From Arthrobacter sp. S41 (GTDB lineage Bacteria; Actinomycetota; Actinomycetes; Actinomycetales; Micrococcaceae): 64,000 nucleotides of DNA. The position numbers were made by a program, and so were the translations under genes. The notes under the pieces are model-generated. The model was not told where the DNA came from, made no database searches, and worked only from the letters and a program-made list of their open reading frames with translations. Shown one piece after another: positions 17,046-25,786 of the stretch (the stretch's first letter is position 1; every line of letters begins with the position of its first letter). Where the stretch lies: positions 186,001 to 250,000 of the forward strand of contig NZ_SIHY01000001.1 in the NCBI RefSeq assembly GCF_004320535.1, written 5' to 3'.

Positions 17046-18053
17046 TTGGGCGTGGCATTGGACTTCACAGCAGTAGATTTTGAGACAGCAAACGGTTTTA
17101 TCGGCTCCGCCTGTTCGGTGGGTCTGGTCAAAGTCCGTTCCGGGCAGATCGTTGAAACCAAACAGTGGCTCATGAAGCCGCCTGTGGGCTTTGACCACTT
17201 TGACCCGCGCAACGTATCGATTCATCACATCACCCCAGACATGGTGGTTGATGCTCCGCGCGTTACCGAGCTACTGCCAGCGCTACTGGACTTCATCGGG
17301 CCTGACGTACTGGTCGCCCACAATTCCTCCTTTGATTCAGGTGTCATCCGTGCTGCGTCTGAAGCCAGTGGGATCCGCGTACCGGAAATCGCTCACCTCT
17401 GCACGGTGAAACTTTCGCGTAAGGCCTACGACCTACCGAGTTACTCACTGCCCTTCGTCGCTGAAGAAGCAGGGCACCCCATCGAGAATCACCACGAGGC
17501 GCTCGCCGACTCCGTAGCGTGTGCCTGGGCAATGATCGATATCGCCGAACGCGCAGGCTTTGAGTCACTGCTAGAGACCGCTGACCACTACGGTGTTCGC
17601 CTCGGACTGACCTCGGCCTGGCTGCCAGGCGACGAATACTCGCGGGCAACCCGCGACGCTCAAGGCTGGCTGGCATCGGGTCATCCCTTGCCTCCCCAAG
17701 ATGCGTTTAATAATTGGCCGCAAGAAGGTCCTAACCCGACGCCAAACCACGACGCTGACCCAAGTCATCCATTGTTCGGGCAGATCATGGTGTTCACCGG
17801 CAACTTGGCATTGCCCCGTTCACAAGCCAAAGAATTGGCTGCGGAGAACGGTGCGCAAACTGCTTCGCGGGTAACCCGTGCCACCACGGCACTGGTGGTT
17901 GGTGACGGTTTTGTTCCTGAGGATCTTGCCAACGGCAGATTGACCAACAAGGCAAAACACGTACTGCGCCTGCGCGAAAATGGTCAGAAAGTTTCGATTA
18001 TTTCCGAAGGCGAATTTATGCAAATGGTTGGCGGCTTCGGACTGACCGTCTAG
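17046..18053 (+). CDS. DEDDh 3'-5' exonuclease with C-terminal BRCT domain
   Basis: 335 residues. DnaQ-like exonuclease core at the N-terminus: ExoI Asp11-x-Glu13 (AVDFETANG), ExoII Asp97 (HNSSFDSGV), ExoIII His149...Asp154 (HHEALADS), giving a complete DEDDh set. A linker rich in Pro/Asn leads to a BRCT domain (about 235-325: GQIMVFTGNLALPRSQAKE, then TTALVVGDGF). BRCT next to an exonuclease suggests DNA repair or replication proofreading, as in epsilon-like proteins of actinobacteria. The TTG start at 17046 is preferred because AAGGAG lies 9 bases upstream; a GTG two codons later is too far from it. Confidence 0.9.
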   Translation: MGVALDFTAVDFETANGFIGSACSVGLVKVRSGQIVETKQWLMKPPVGFDHFDPRNVSIHHITPDMVVDAPRVTELLPALLDFIGPDVLVAHNSSFDSGVIRAASEASGIRVPEIAHLCTVKLSRKAYDLPSYSLPFVAEEAGHPIENHHEALADSVACAWAMIDIAERAGFESLLETADHYGVRLGLTSAWLPGDEYSRATRDAQGWLASGHPLPPQDAFNNWPQEGPNPTPNHDADPSHPLFGQIMVFTGNLALPRSQAKELAAENGAQTASRVTRATTALVVGDGFVPEDLANGRLTNKAKHVLRLRENGQKVSIISEGEFMQMVGGFGLTV

Positions 18054-18083
18054 TTCGCAACCCGTCAAATAATTTCAGCATTA

Positions 18084-18124
18084 ACGAACTGAAGGCCGGC
18101 TCAATGAGCCGGCCTTCAGTTCGT
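18084..18124. terminator. Bidirectional 19-bp hairpin between convergent genes
   Basis: Perfect 19-bp stem (18084-18102 with 18106-18124), AAT loop. It separates the exonuclease gene (+) from the ADP-ribosylglycohydrolase-like gene (-). No marked T-run on either side. Confidence 0.8.
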
Positions 18125-18142
18125 CATGGTTCAGTGCAATGG

Positions 18143-19081
18143 CTAAGCGACTAGATCCATCCAACGATCGTGCAATTCAGAAATTATGTCATCCAACGCG
18201 CTGGCCGGACGATCTCCGACAGCTTCGGTTCCATAGATCGCAGCCAGCAAAGCTACGGCGTAAGCGTCAACCTCTGGATCCCGAACTTCTGGATCGGCAA
18301 TGATCGACTCCGGAGCTGCCGAGACATCAGATTCCTCGGATTCTTCAACAGCATTCTCACCAAAGTAAGCGTCGTAGGCTGCTGATGGGGACAGGCTAAT
18401 GTTCTCGCGGATCTTGGTGACCACTTCACGAAGGGCATCAGCCGACGGTCCTTCAAGGCCTTCGAGCAGTGACTCCCACTCGCCAGCGGACTCTTCGCTG
18501 CGCTCGATCGCGGTGCGAAGAATCTTCGCCGCGGCAACAGCGCTTTTTGCTGCTTGAACGTCGTGGGTTAGGAAGGCAGCGGAACGAGCCAAGGACTCGG
18601 TGGTGCCCACAGGAACGCGAGCCAACAACGCGGTAATGGCTGCACGAGGCAACACACCCGTGGAGTCAGCACCCGGCGTAGTTGGGCGGCCTGGATGGCC
18701 CATTTCTACGCTGTTTAGCCCAGCAATGTTCTTCGGGTCTCCGTCGGCGATCTTCTCGAAGATCTCGACCTTAGGGAATTCCTTATCAATCCAGCGGCTC
18801 AGGGGTTCCGGAGCGCCGGCCGGGAAGGACCCGGTAAGTTTTTTGTAGCCGCGAAGTGCAGCCAGCCACATACAGGCGGCTTCATCGCTAGCAACACCGT
18901 CACGAGCCCACTCCAACGCTTCTAGCAGGCCATCGGCCATGTAGAGCGGAAGGATTTCGGTGGCTCCGGGATCGATGTCGTCACGGGCGTGGGTTGCGCC
19001 GTCGGCTAGGCCGAGCAAGATCGCAAACACCTTGTCTGAGTAGTTCTCTGGCAGGACTGCAGATTCACCGGTTTCATTCAC
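18143..19081 (-). CDS. ADP-ribosylglycohydrolase-like protein, probably catalytically dead
   Basis: 312 residues. The helical layout recalls the ADP-ribosylglycohydrolase (DraG/ARH) family: VFAILLGLADGATHARDD near residue 18 resembles the GxxxGDAxG start, STGVLPRAAITALLARVP resembles the middle helix, FLTHDVQAAKSAVAAAKIL the 'THxDxRA' region, and AAIYGTEAVGDRPASAL the C-terminal GAxYG segment. The metal-binding TDDT box and the C-terminal DTDT motif are both absent, so no binuclear Mg site is expected. An acidic Ser/Glu insert lies around 235-265. Divergent from sbcD with only 51 bases between starts. Function unknown; homology call moderate. Confidence 0.65.
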   Translation of the reverse strand: MNETGESAVLPENYSDKVFAILLGLADGATHARDDIDPGATEILPLYMADGLLEALEWARDGVASDEAACMWLAALRGYKKLTGSFPAGAPEPLSRWIDKEFPKVEIFEKIADGDPKNIAGLNSVEMGHPGRPTTPGADSTGVLPRAAITALLARVPVGTTESLARSAAFLTHDVQAAKSAVAAAKILRTAIERSEESAGEWESLLEGLEGPSADALREVVTKIRENISLSPSAAYDAYFGENAVEESEESDVSAAPESIIADPEVRDPEVDAYAVALLAAIYGTEAVGDRPASALDDIISELHDRWMDLVA

Positions 19082-19132
19082 ACCTCTATTCTAATGTCCA
19101 AGTTGTCCCTGTTATTGCATATGGTTGGAAAC

Positions 19133-20299
19133 ATGCGATTGCTTCACACTTCAGACTGGCATTTGGGACGGACCTTTCACGGTGCCTCCTTGCTCGAAGC
19201 GCAACGAACCGTGTTGCAAGAGATTATTAACATCACCATCAATCAGCAGGTTGAGGTGGTGCTGATCTCAGGTGACATTTATGATCGTGCTCTTCCGCAT
19301 GTGGATGCCGTCCAGCTGTGCAACTGGGTTTTGCGAGAACTACGCGCCACAGGTGCCACCATCGTGATTACCAGCGGAAACCACGACTCAGCGTCTCGTC
19401 TAGGATTTGGTGCTGACCTTTTGGACAGCGCTGGGGTGCACATCATTGCGGATCTTGACCGCATGCTCATTCCGGTAGTTCGTGAAGCTGAAGACCACCA
19501 GGTTCTGATTTATGGGATCCCATATTTGGAACCACGAATGGTCATGGAGCGTTTGGGTGTCACCAAGGCCAGCCATGAAGCAGTGGTTCGCGCGGCCATT
19601 GGAACCATCGATGAGCATCTGAAGACGAGGACTGGCATCGACAAACCGGTTGTATCAATCGCCATGGCTCATCTATTTGCCGCGGGAGGAATCGGAAGCG
19701 ACTCAGAACGCGAACTCAGCACCGGCAACCTTGATGTGGTACCGGTCGAGCTATTTGAGCATTTCAACTATGCCGCGCTCGGGCACCTCCACGGGCGACA
19801 GAAAGTCCGTGAGCATGTCCGCTACTCGGGCTCACCCTTGGCTTATTCATTCTCTGAAGTGAATCAAACCAAAGGTGTGTGGCTTATCGACACCAATGCT
19901 CAAGGCATTGAATCAATCCAAGAAATCTTGCTGACCGTGCCGAAAAAGTTAGCGGTGCTCAAAGGCAAACTGGCAGATCTGCTCAGTGATCCTGCTCTTG
20001 AATTCGCCACCACCGCCTGGTGTCAGGTCACGCTCACTGATTCGCAACGGCCAGCGGATGCCATGACAGTAATCCGCGAACGCTTCCCGGATACCGTGGT
20101 GCTGAACTTTGCGCCGGAGGGTGCAGATGACAAAGAAAAGCCGTCAAGCTATGCAGAACGAATGGCCAAGGCGGCCAGTACCGAAGAAGTAGTCAGCGAC
20201 TTCATGGAGCATGTGCGTGAACGTTCTGTAGATGAACCAGAACGTGAAGTCATCACTTCGGTCATCCGTGCCACCCGAGAATCGCAGGTTAGCCAGTGA
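19133..20299 (+). CDS. sbcD: Nuclease SbcCD subunit D (Mre11-like)
   Basis: 388 residues from MRLLHTSDWHLGRTF, the canonical family start. An upstream in-frame ATG at 19094 would add 13 untypical residues and lies 13 bases from the divergent gene's start. Calcineurin-like phosphoesterase motifs are complete: Asp8/His10, SGDIYDRA, SGNHDSASR, and GHLHGRQ. Dinuclear-Mn nuclease that with SbcC cuts DNA hairpins and protein-blocked ends. C-terminal helical region follows the capping domain. Overlaps sbcC by 4 bases. The short leader and poor ribosome binding site suggest a leaderless or weakly translated message. Confidence 0.95.
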   Translation: MRLLHTSDWHLGRTFHGASLLEAQRTVLQEIINITINQQVEVVLISGDIYDRALPHVDAVQLCNWVLRELRATGATIVITSGNHDSASRLGFGADLLDSAGVHIIADLDRMLIPVVREAEDHQVLIYGIPYLEPRMVMERLGVTKASHEAVVRAAIGTIDEHLKTRTGIDKPVVSIAMAHLFAAGGIGSDSERELSTGNLDVVPVELFEHFNYAALGHLHGRQKVREHVRYSGSPLAYSFSEVNQTKGVWLIDTNAQGIESIQEILLTVPKKLAVLKGKLADLLSDPALEFATTAWCQVTLTDSQRPADAMTVIRERFPDTVVLNFAPEGADDKEKPSSYAERMAKAASTEEVVSDFMEHVRERSVDEPEREVITSVIRATRESQVSQ

Positions 20300-23200
20300 G
20301 AATCCATAAACTTCAAATTCAGGCGTTTGGTCCCTTCGCAGGCAGTGAAGAGATTAACTTTGATGAACTAGCTGACGGGGGACTCTTCCTCCTTGATGGC
20401 CCCACCGGAGCTGGTAAATCAAGTATCTTGGACGCAATTTGTTATGCGCTCTACGGTTCGCTGCCCGGTAGCCGAACTGGAAGCCGACAAATCCGTTCAG
20501 ACCACGCAGCGTCAGACTTGGCGCCGGAAATTGTTTGTGAACTGACCATTGGTGATCGCCGATTTGAAGTCACTCGATCACCGGCATGGATGCGCCCGTC
20601 AAAGCGTGGCAAGAACAAGACAACTGAACAGAAGGCATCTAGCCTGCTGCGCGAGTTCACCGGTAGCGGGTGGAAGGAACTGTCGACGCGTAACGATGAA
20701 GTTGGCCATGTCTTGGGCAGTCTCATGGGACTGGACCGTGAGCAATTCACCAAAGTGGTCATGCTCCCGCAAGGTGGTTTTGCAGATTTCTTACGTGCCA
20801 AGGCCAAGGACCGCGAAGACCTATTGGCCAACCTATTCGACACGAGCGATTACGCGCGGATTGAAGAAGAGTTTGCCGCCAGGCTGGCCGAAGAACGCAA
20901 AAACACGGAGACCATTGAGGCACGTCTAAGCGCCAGCGAAGAATCCATTGCCGCTGAAGCCGCCGCGTTCTTAGCTGGTAGGGAAGTTCCGACGAACTCC
21001 GAAGAGCAAGATGATGCGGCGCTACTAAGTGTCGATGACCGCTTTGCTGATTTTCACCGCCGCATCGATGTCTTGCGAGCGCAGGCGGATGAAGAAGCGC
21101 AAAAGCTGCGGGTACAAAAGACGCGAACTGCTCAGGACGCTAAGAAGTTAGAAGAGCAACAAAGAGTATTTGCGCGACTGGGCGAACTGCGCGCAACACA
21201 GACTCGTTATGCCCAACAGCATGAAGGCGCAACGATCGCAGCCAGCAAATTGGAACATGACGTCAAGGCAGTCTCGGTGCAGGCCTACCTGGCGCAGGTC
21301 AAAACTGCACAGACGACCAAGCACGAGAGCACCTTGTCGTGGGAAAAACATCAGTTGTGGCTAAACACTGCGCTTGAACTAGATTGCGGATCTGATATTC
21401 AAGCCCTCGAAGATCTTCGAGAGCGCGCGCTGGTGGCAGCCGAAGAACACGCCGTGGCCAAATCTGCTGTCGAAGAAGAACAGAAGCGCACGTTGCTGGC
21501 GGCTCAAGTCGGCAAAGCAGAACAGCTGGCAACAGAGCATAAGCAGACCCGGGACAAAGCTCAGGCTGAAGTAGCTCAGCTGAAAACTGAACGAGAAAAG
21601 CTGGAGGCCGAAGACCTGGACCAAGTGGCCGCGGGTGAAAATTTACAACAAGTCAAAGAGCGCCAGCAGCTGCTCGTAACCCAAATTGGGCATGCGACGG
21701 TCCGTGATGATTTAGAGAAAAAGGTTCTTTCAGCCCGCGAAAAGGCCAGTGCACAAGAACTGAAGATTGTTGACACCGAAAAAAGCTTGTTAGCTCTGCG
21801 CACAGAGCAACTAAACCAAAGCGCATTGCGACTGGCCGCGGCGTTGGAAGATGGGCAACCTTGCTTGGTCTGCGGTTCGGCAGAACATCCGGCACCGGCA
21901 CAGGCTGATGCCGATGCTGCGCTGATTGATGATGAACAAATCTTGGAATTTGAAGCCGCCGTGGCAAGTGCTCGTTCCCAAGGACAAAAGACCGCACAAA
22001 GCCGAGACATGCTCCTAGCAAAATTGGAGACGGCTCAGCAGGCTGCCGGCGAAAACACCGTGGAGCAGCTACGTCTTGACCTTGGGGAAACACAAAAGAC
22101 GCTGGAGCAAGCTACAAAGCGCCAGACTGAAGTGGCTGCACGAGTGAAAAAACTGGAGCAGGTACGCCAACGCGTCGAACAGCTAACGGCCCGCGTTGCG
22201 CAGGTGACGCTGGAGCACGCCACCGCTGTGCAAAACGCCCAATCGCTGGCGGAGCAGCTGAAGCAGTTGGACGCCAAGCTGACAGAACTACGCCAAGGTA
22301 AAGATAATCTCGCAGCCTTGGTCGCAGAACTTTCGCAACAATCCAATGGACTGTCTGGAGCCGTGCAGTCTTTACAGCTGCTTCATGACGCAGTCGCGGC
22401 TTTAAATAAAGCCGAAGCCACGTGGAATACACAACGAACTGGTGCAGGTTTTGCCACTCTGGCTGACTTTGAGGCCGCCTTGCTTGATGCACCAGAGCGT
22501 GAACAGCTGCGACAGATCCAGCAAACCGACGCGGATCTAGCCAGTGCCATTGCCACTCTCGAACAGTCTGAAGATTGCCGCAAAGCACTGGAACTTGAGA
22601 CTGACGGTCTCCGAGCACCTGATGAAGAGCAGATCCTAGAAGCCGCCCAATTGGCCCGCGCCGCGGAGGAGCAATTTGAAGTGGCCCGCGAACGTGTTGT
22701 TCTAGCGCAAACCAGACTGGAACGCCACAACGAGTCGGTCGGTCAACTTGAGAAGTTGCGCGCGGATGCCGGACCGGTCATCGAGTCCTATCGGCGGTTG
22801 CGGTCCCTAGCTGAGGTCATTCGAGGTGGAGGCGAGAATCTGTACAAGATGACCTTGAGTACCTATGTGCTGGCCGCCCGTTTAGAAGAAGTGGCCATCG
22901 CGGCAACTGAACGTCTTGATGCCATGAGTGGTGGGCGGTATTCACTGCACCACGACGACTCCAAGCAAGGCAATTCAAAATCTGGTCTTGGATTGCGTGT
23001 CCTAGATTCATGGACCGGCAAATATCGCGAAACCCAGACCCTATCCGGCGGTGAAACCTTTATGGCTTCACTGGCGCTGGCCCTCGGGCTGGCCGACGTG
23101 ATTTCCCACCATTCTGGAGCGGTGGATATGCAAACGCTCTTTGTTGATGAAGGTTTCGGTTCCCTCGATGCCGAAACGTTGGAAGAAGTCATGCAGGCCT

Positions 23201-23349
23201 TGGAAAATCTGCGAGCTGGTGGGCGGACCATCGGTCTGGTTTCGCATGTGGCAGAGATGAAGCAGCGCATTACTAATCGCGTCTCGGTGCTCAAGACTCA
23301 GCACGGTTCAACGATCCAACGTGAGGGGTTGCTTACCCTTAGTCTCTAG
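20296..23349 (+). CDS. sbcC: Nuclease SbcCD subunit C (Rad50-like ATPase)
   Basis: 1017 residues, typical length. N-terminal ATPase half with Walker A GPTGAGKSS (35-43) and the Q-loop region PQGGFADFL; long coiled coils from about 180 to 510 and 540 to 860, rich in Glu/Gln/Ala; a zinc hook CLVC (Cys523, Cys526) at the apex; then the C-terminal half with signature LSGGETFMASLALALG and Walker B LFVDEGFGSLD. Works with SbcD in double-strand-break and hairpin processing. GTG start overlaps the sbcD stop. Confidence 0.97.
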   Translation: MRIHKLQIQAFGPFAGSEEINFDELADGGLFLLDGPTGAGKSSILDAICYALYGSLPGSRTGSRQIRSDHAASDLAPEIVCELTIGDRRFEVTRSPAWMRPSKRGKNKTTEQKASSLLREFTGSGWKELSTRNDEVGHVLGSLMGLDREQFTKVVMLPQGGFADFLRAKAKDREDLLANLFDTSDYARIEEEFAARLAEERKNTETIEARLSASEESIAAEAAAFLAGREVPTNSEEQDDAALLSVDDRFADFHRRIDVLRAQADEEAQKLRVQKTRTAQDAKKLEEQQRVFARLGELRATQTRYAQQHEGATIAASKLEHDVKAVSVQAYLAQVKTAQTTKHESTLSWEKHQLWLNTALELDCGSDIQALEDLRERALVAAEEHAVAKSAVEEEQKRTLLAAQVGKAEQLATEHKQTRDKAQAEVAQLKTEREKLEAEDLDQVAAGENLQQVKERQQLLVTQIGHATVRDDLEKKVLSAREKASAQELKIVDTEKSLLALRTEQLNQSALRLAAALEDGQPCLVCGSAEHPAPAQADADAALIDDEQILEFEAAVASARSQGQKTAQSRDMLLAKLETAQQAAGENTVEQLRLDLGETQKTLEQATKRQTEVAARVKKLEQVRQRVEQLTARVAQVTLEHATAVQNAQSLAEQLKQLDAKLTELRQGKDNLAALVAELSQQSNGLSGAVQSLQLLHDAVAALNKAEATWNTQRTGAGFATLADFEAALLDAPEREQLRQIQQTDADLASAIATLEQSEDCRKALELETDGLRAPDEEQILEAAQLARAAEEQFEVARERVVLAQTRLERHNESVGQLEKLRADAGPVIESYRRLRSLAEVIRGGGENLYKMTLSTYVLAARLEEVAIAATERLDAMSGGRYSLHHDDSKQGNSKSGLGLRVLDSWTGKYRETQTLSGGETFMASLALALGLADVISHHSGAVDMQTLFVDEGFGSLDAETLEEVMQALENLRAGGRTIGLVSHVAEMKQRITNRVSVLKTQHGSTIQREGLLTLSL

Positions 23350-23416
23350 AACTGGACTTGTTCCGCCCGGCTAGCTATCTTGAAGGTAGTGCCATTAGGC
23401 ATGCTTGGGAAATTTT

Positions 23417-23444
23417 GTACGTCGGGGGGCGCGGGACGACGTAC
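23417..23444. promoter_or_regulatory. Inverted repeat GTACGTCG-N12-CGACGTAC upstream of MFS gene
   Basis: Perfect 8-bp arms (23417-23424, 23437-23444) with a 12-base G-rich spacer, 64 bases before the MFS start. Could be an operator or a terminator remnant for sbcC. A TTGACT at 23464-23469 lies just downstream. Confidence 0.4.
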
Positions 23445-23508
23445 GCTTCGTTATGGAGTTTTGTTGACTCAATATGCGTTGTCCAAAGGAAACCGTGAGG
23501 ATTCAGCG

Positions 23509-24738
23509 ATGAAATCCGGTTACTCTGCACTCGTTCCCCTGGTAGGAGCACCGTTCCTACCGCTAACATTTTTTGCTCGCCTTCCTCTGGCGATGCTTAC
23601 CATCGGGTCCATGACCCTGGTGACAGCCACCACCGGCACGTATGCCTTGGGCGGTCTTGCTGCTGCCATGGTTGGTTTAGGCTCTGCCGTTGGCGGGCCT
23701 AGCGTTGGTTACCTTGCTGACCGTTTTGGTCAGCGTCCCATCTTGGTGGCCGTCTCTCTGATCCATAGTGTTTTGCTGGTCTTGCTTACCCTCCTTGGCG
23801 CCAGCGGACCAGAACTGTCTGTGCCGTTGCTGGTTCTTATGTGTCTCATTACCGGAGCAACGGGACCTCAGGTTGGCCCGATGTCTCGTGTTCGGTGGAT
23901 TGCCATGACCCGCCAGCAGCAGAAAAATCCCAAAGTGCTTTCGGCTGCACTAAGCCTTGAATCCATGTTTGATGAATTGGGCTTTGTGTTCGGTCCGGTG
24001 GCAGTCGGCTTGCTGGCTTCGCTGGTTGATCCTGTGCTGCCGTTGTACTTAGCCGCCATTCTGACGCTAGTGCTGGTTCCAATTTTCGCCACGCACCGCA
24101 CCGGAAATGTAGTGAAGCCGGTAGCTGGCGCGAAGAGTGCACCAAAGGTGTCAATTACTCGAGCTCAAGTTGCTGCCATCAGTGCGCTGGTCCTGGGCAT
24201 GATCGCACTGGGAACTGTTTTTGGTTCCTCTGCCGCCGGCACCTTGGCCTTTGCCGGGGAACAGGGAAACTCGAACCAGGGTGGCCTGCTCTATGGTGCC
24301 ATGGGATTGTCCAGTGCCATCGCAGCCATTTCTGTTGCCGCCTGGCCACAGTACTTTAGGCAGATCAACCGTTGGGTTCTCTGCGGTGCTTTGCTGACTA
24401 TTTTGAGCTTCGGTCTTCACCTGGCCTCAAGCACACCATGGATGGTCGTGGCGTTGTTTGTTGCTGGCTTTGCCGTAGGACCGGTAATTGTCACGGTCAT
24501 GACTCTGGGTGGGGAAGTTGCTCCGGCTGCCCGACTATCTACGGTGATGACTATGCTCTCCGCCGGCATTGTTGTTGGCACGGCCATCGGCAACGGCTTG
24601 GCCGGTGTCTTTGCTGATTCGCTGGGCTACCTCGGAGCGTTCTGGGTATCCAGCGGCGGTGCTGCCGTTATTTTCCTCGCGGCCCTGGCAATGAAGATTA
24701 TCGTTGCCAAAGCTCCGTCGCTCTCGCGGGTGCGCTAG
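23509..24738 (+). CDS. MFS transporter
   Basis: 409 residues with about twelve membrane segments. The loop after helix 2 (GYLADRFGQRPILV) is the major-facilitator motif A. The ATG at 23509 is chosen because GAGG lies 8 bases upstream and hydrophobic sequence starts soon after; the longer open frame from 23380 covers the promoter region. Family resemblance is to drug/sugar efflux-type MFS proteins with no assigned substrate. Monocistronic, ending at a strong bidirectional terminator shared with the IclR gene. Confidence 0.85.
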   Translation: MKSGYSALVPLVGAPFLPLTFFARLPLAMLTIGSMTLVTATTGTYALGGLAAAMVGLGSAVGGPSVGYLADRFGQRPILVAVSLIHSVLLVLLTLLGASGPELSVPLLVLMCLITGATGPQVGPMSRVRWIAMTRQQQKNPKVLSAALSLESMFDELGFVFGPVAVGLLASLVDPVLPLYLAAILTLVLVPIFATHRTGNVVKPVAGAKSAPKVSITRAQVAAISALVLGMIALGTVFGSSAAGTLAFAGEQGNSNQGGLLYGAMGLSSAIAAISVAAWPQYFRQINRWVLCGALLTILSFGLHLASSTPWMVVALFVAGFAVGPVIVTVMTLGGEVAPAARLSTVMTMLSAGIVVGTAIGNGLAGVFADSLGYLGAFWVSSGGAAVIFLAALAMKIIVAKAPSLSRVR

Positions 24739-24756
24739 TTCCATTAGAAACTGAAC

Positions 24757-24808
24757 AGGCGACCTCGCAGTGAATCGTGAAACACGATTCATCGCGGGGT
24801 CGCCTTTT
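24757..24808. terminator. Bidirectional terminator between MFS and IclR genes
   Basis: 23-bp imperfect stem (24757-24779 with 24783-24805) with an AAA loop, then TTTT on the plus strand. Genes on both sides converge on it. Confidence 0.85.
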
Positions 24809-24824
24809 GCCGTTGTGCCGATGA

Positions 24825-25520
24825 TTAGGCAGAAAGCTTGTCGGCAATGCGTTGTGCTGCCAGTTTGAGTTCCTCGATGATTGGTTCGAAGCTATCAACA
24901 GTGCTGCTAGCAAAAACTACAGCCAAGGCGGCAGGGGTCTGACCAGGCTGGGCAATCGGGACAGCGATGGAAGTTACGCCTTGGATAACTTCATCCTCAC
25001 TGGTGGCGTAGCCGTCGAGGCGTGCCTGAACCGCCGCGTCGCGGTAGTCCACGGTGCTTTCCAGCGAGTCCCATTGCTCTTTGCTGTAATGCGATTGAAT
25101 TGCGATGCCTGCAGCGCCTACATCCATGCCGTGCACCGATCCGGGACGGTGGACAATAGCGCGCTGCGAATTTAGGGGTGCAACGGATTGCAAGGTGGTG
25201 CACAAGTCGTACTCCCAGACGGCAACAAATGCTGTCATAGACAGTTCATTGGCCAACGTGGTGAGTTCTACTGTGGAGATCGCTTGAAGGTCATGTTGTA
25301 CCGAACGGGCAAGTACGGCAAGACCCGAAGCAGAACGGATATGCCCTGCGTCATCACGGTTGAGCAGGTGATGCTGTTCTAGAGTCCGGATGATTCGGTA
25401 TGCAATGGAACGGTGCACTTCAAGCTTTTCGGCAATCTCCGCGATAGACAGATGCACCGGCGAATTGGCGACGATTTCTAGGACGCGGATTCCGCGGGAA
25501 AGCGTCTGAGAGGTAGGCAT
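24825..25520 (-). CDS. IclR-family transcriptional regulator
   Basis: 231 residues. N-terminal winged HTH (SRGIRVLEIVANSPVHLSIAEIAEKLEVHRSIAYRIIRTLEQ, about 8-50) and a C-terminal effector domain with the SIAVPIAQPGQTPAALAVV segment typical of IclR. Divergent from the MHS-family carrier at 25787, which it probably controls; IclR regulators commonly govern aromatic or organic-acid uptake. A small-molecule effector cannot be inferred. A dyad GTTCT-N5-AGAAC in the 266-base gap is a candidate operator. Confidence 0.92.
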   Translation of the reverse strand: MPTSQTLSRGIRVLEIVANSPVHLSIAEIAEKLEVHRSIAYRIIRTLEQHHLLNRDDAGHIRSASGLAVLARSVQHDLQAISTVELTTLANELSMTAFVAVWEYDLCTTLQSVAPLNSQRAIVHRPGSVHGMDVGAAGIAIQSHYSKEQWDSLESTVDYRDAAVQARLDGYATSEDEVIQGVTSIAVPIAQPGQTPAALAVVFASSTVDSFEPIIEELKLAAQRIADKLSA

Positions 25521-25620
25521 GAAACTTCAATCTGGCACACGGCATTTTCCAATGCCTCCACGCGCCTTCGCTGTGAGCCTTGCGACTGCTGAATAGTTGC
25601 TCTTATTCGAAATTTTAGTC

Positions 25621-25635
25621 GTTCTCTATTAGAAC
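25621..25635. promoter_or_regulatory. Candidate IclR operator
   Basis: GTTCTCTATTAGAAC, a 5-bp inverted repeat with 5-base spacer in AT-rich sequence, about 100 bases from the IclR start and 150 from the carrier start. The rest of the divergent gap (25521-25786) holds a second short dyad ACCGT-CCGA-ACGGT near 25746-25759, close to the carrier. Confidence 0.45.
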
Positions 25636-25786
25636 ACCGAATTCTTTTCGAGCGCGGTCTATAGCTCTGCATTCAGAGTTTGGGCAAGAAACCTGCGATT
25701 GTTGTGATCTGCTTCACTCTGTGTTTATGATTGAGAGCATCATAAACCGTCCGAACGGTCGGTAAAGTAAGCTTCAAGGGGCGCCC

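Noticed and set aside
21576-22618. Several long minus-strand open frames inside sbcC
   Set aside because: They are Ser/Arg/Cys-rich readings of the coiled-coil region on the opposite strand, typical shadows of a Glu/Gln/Ala-rich coding sequence.
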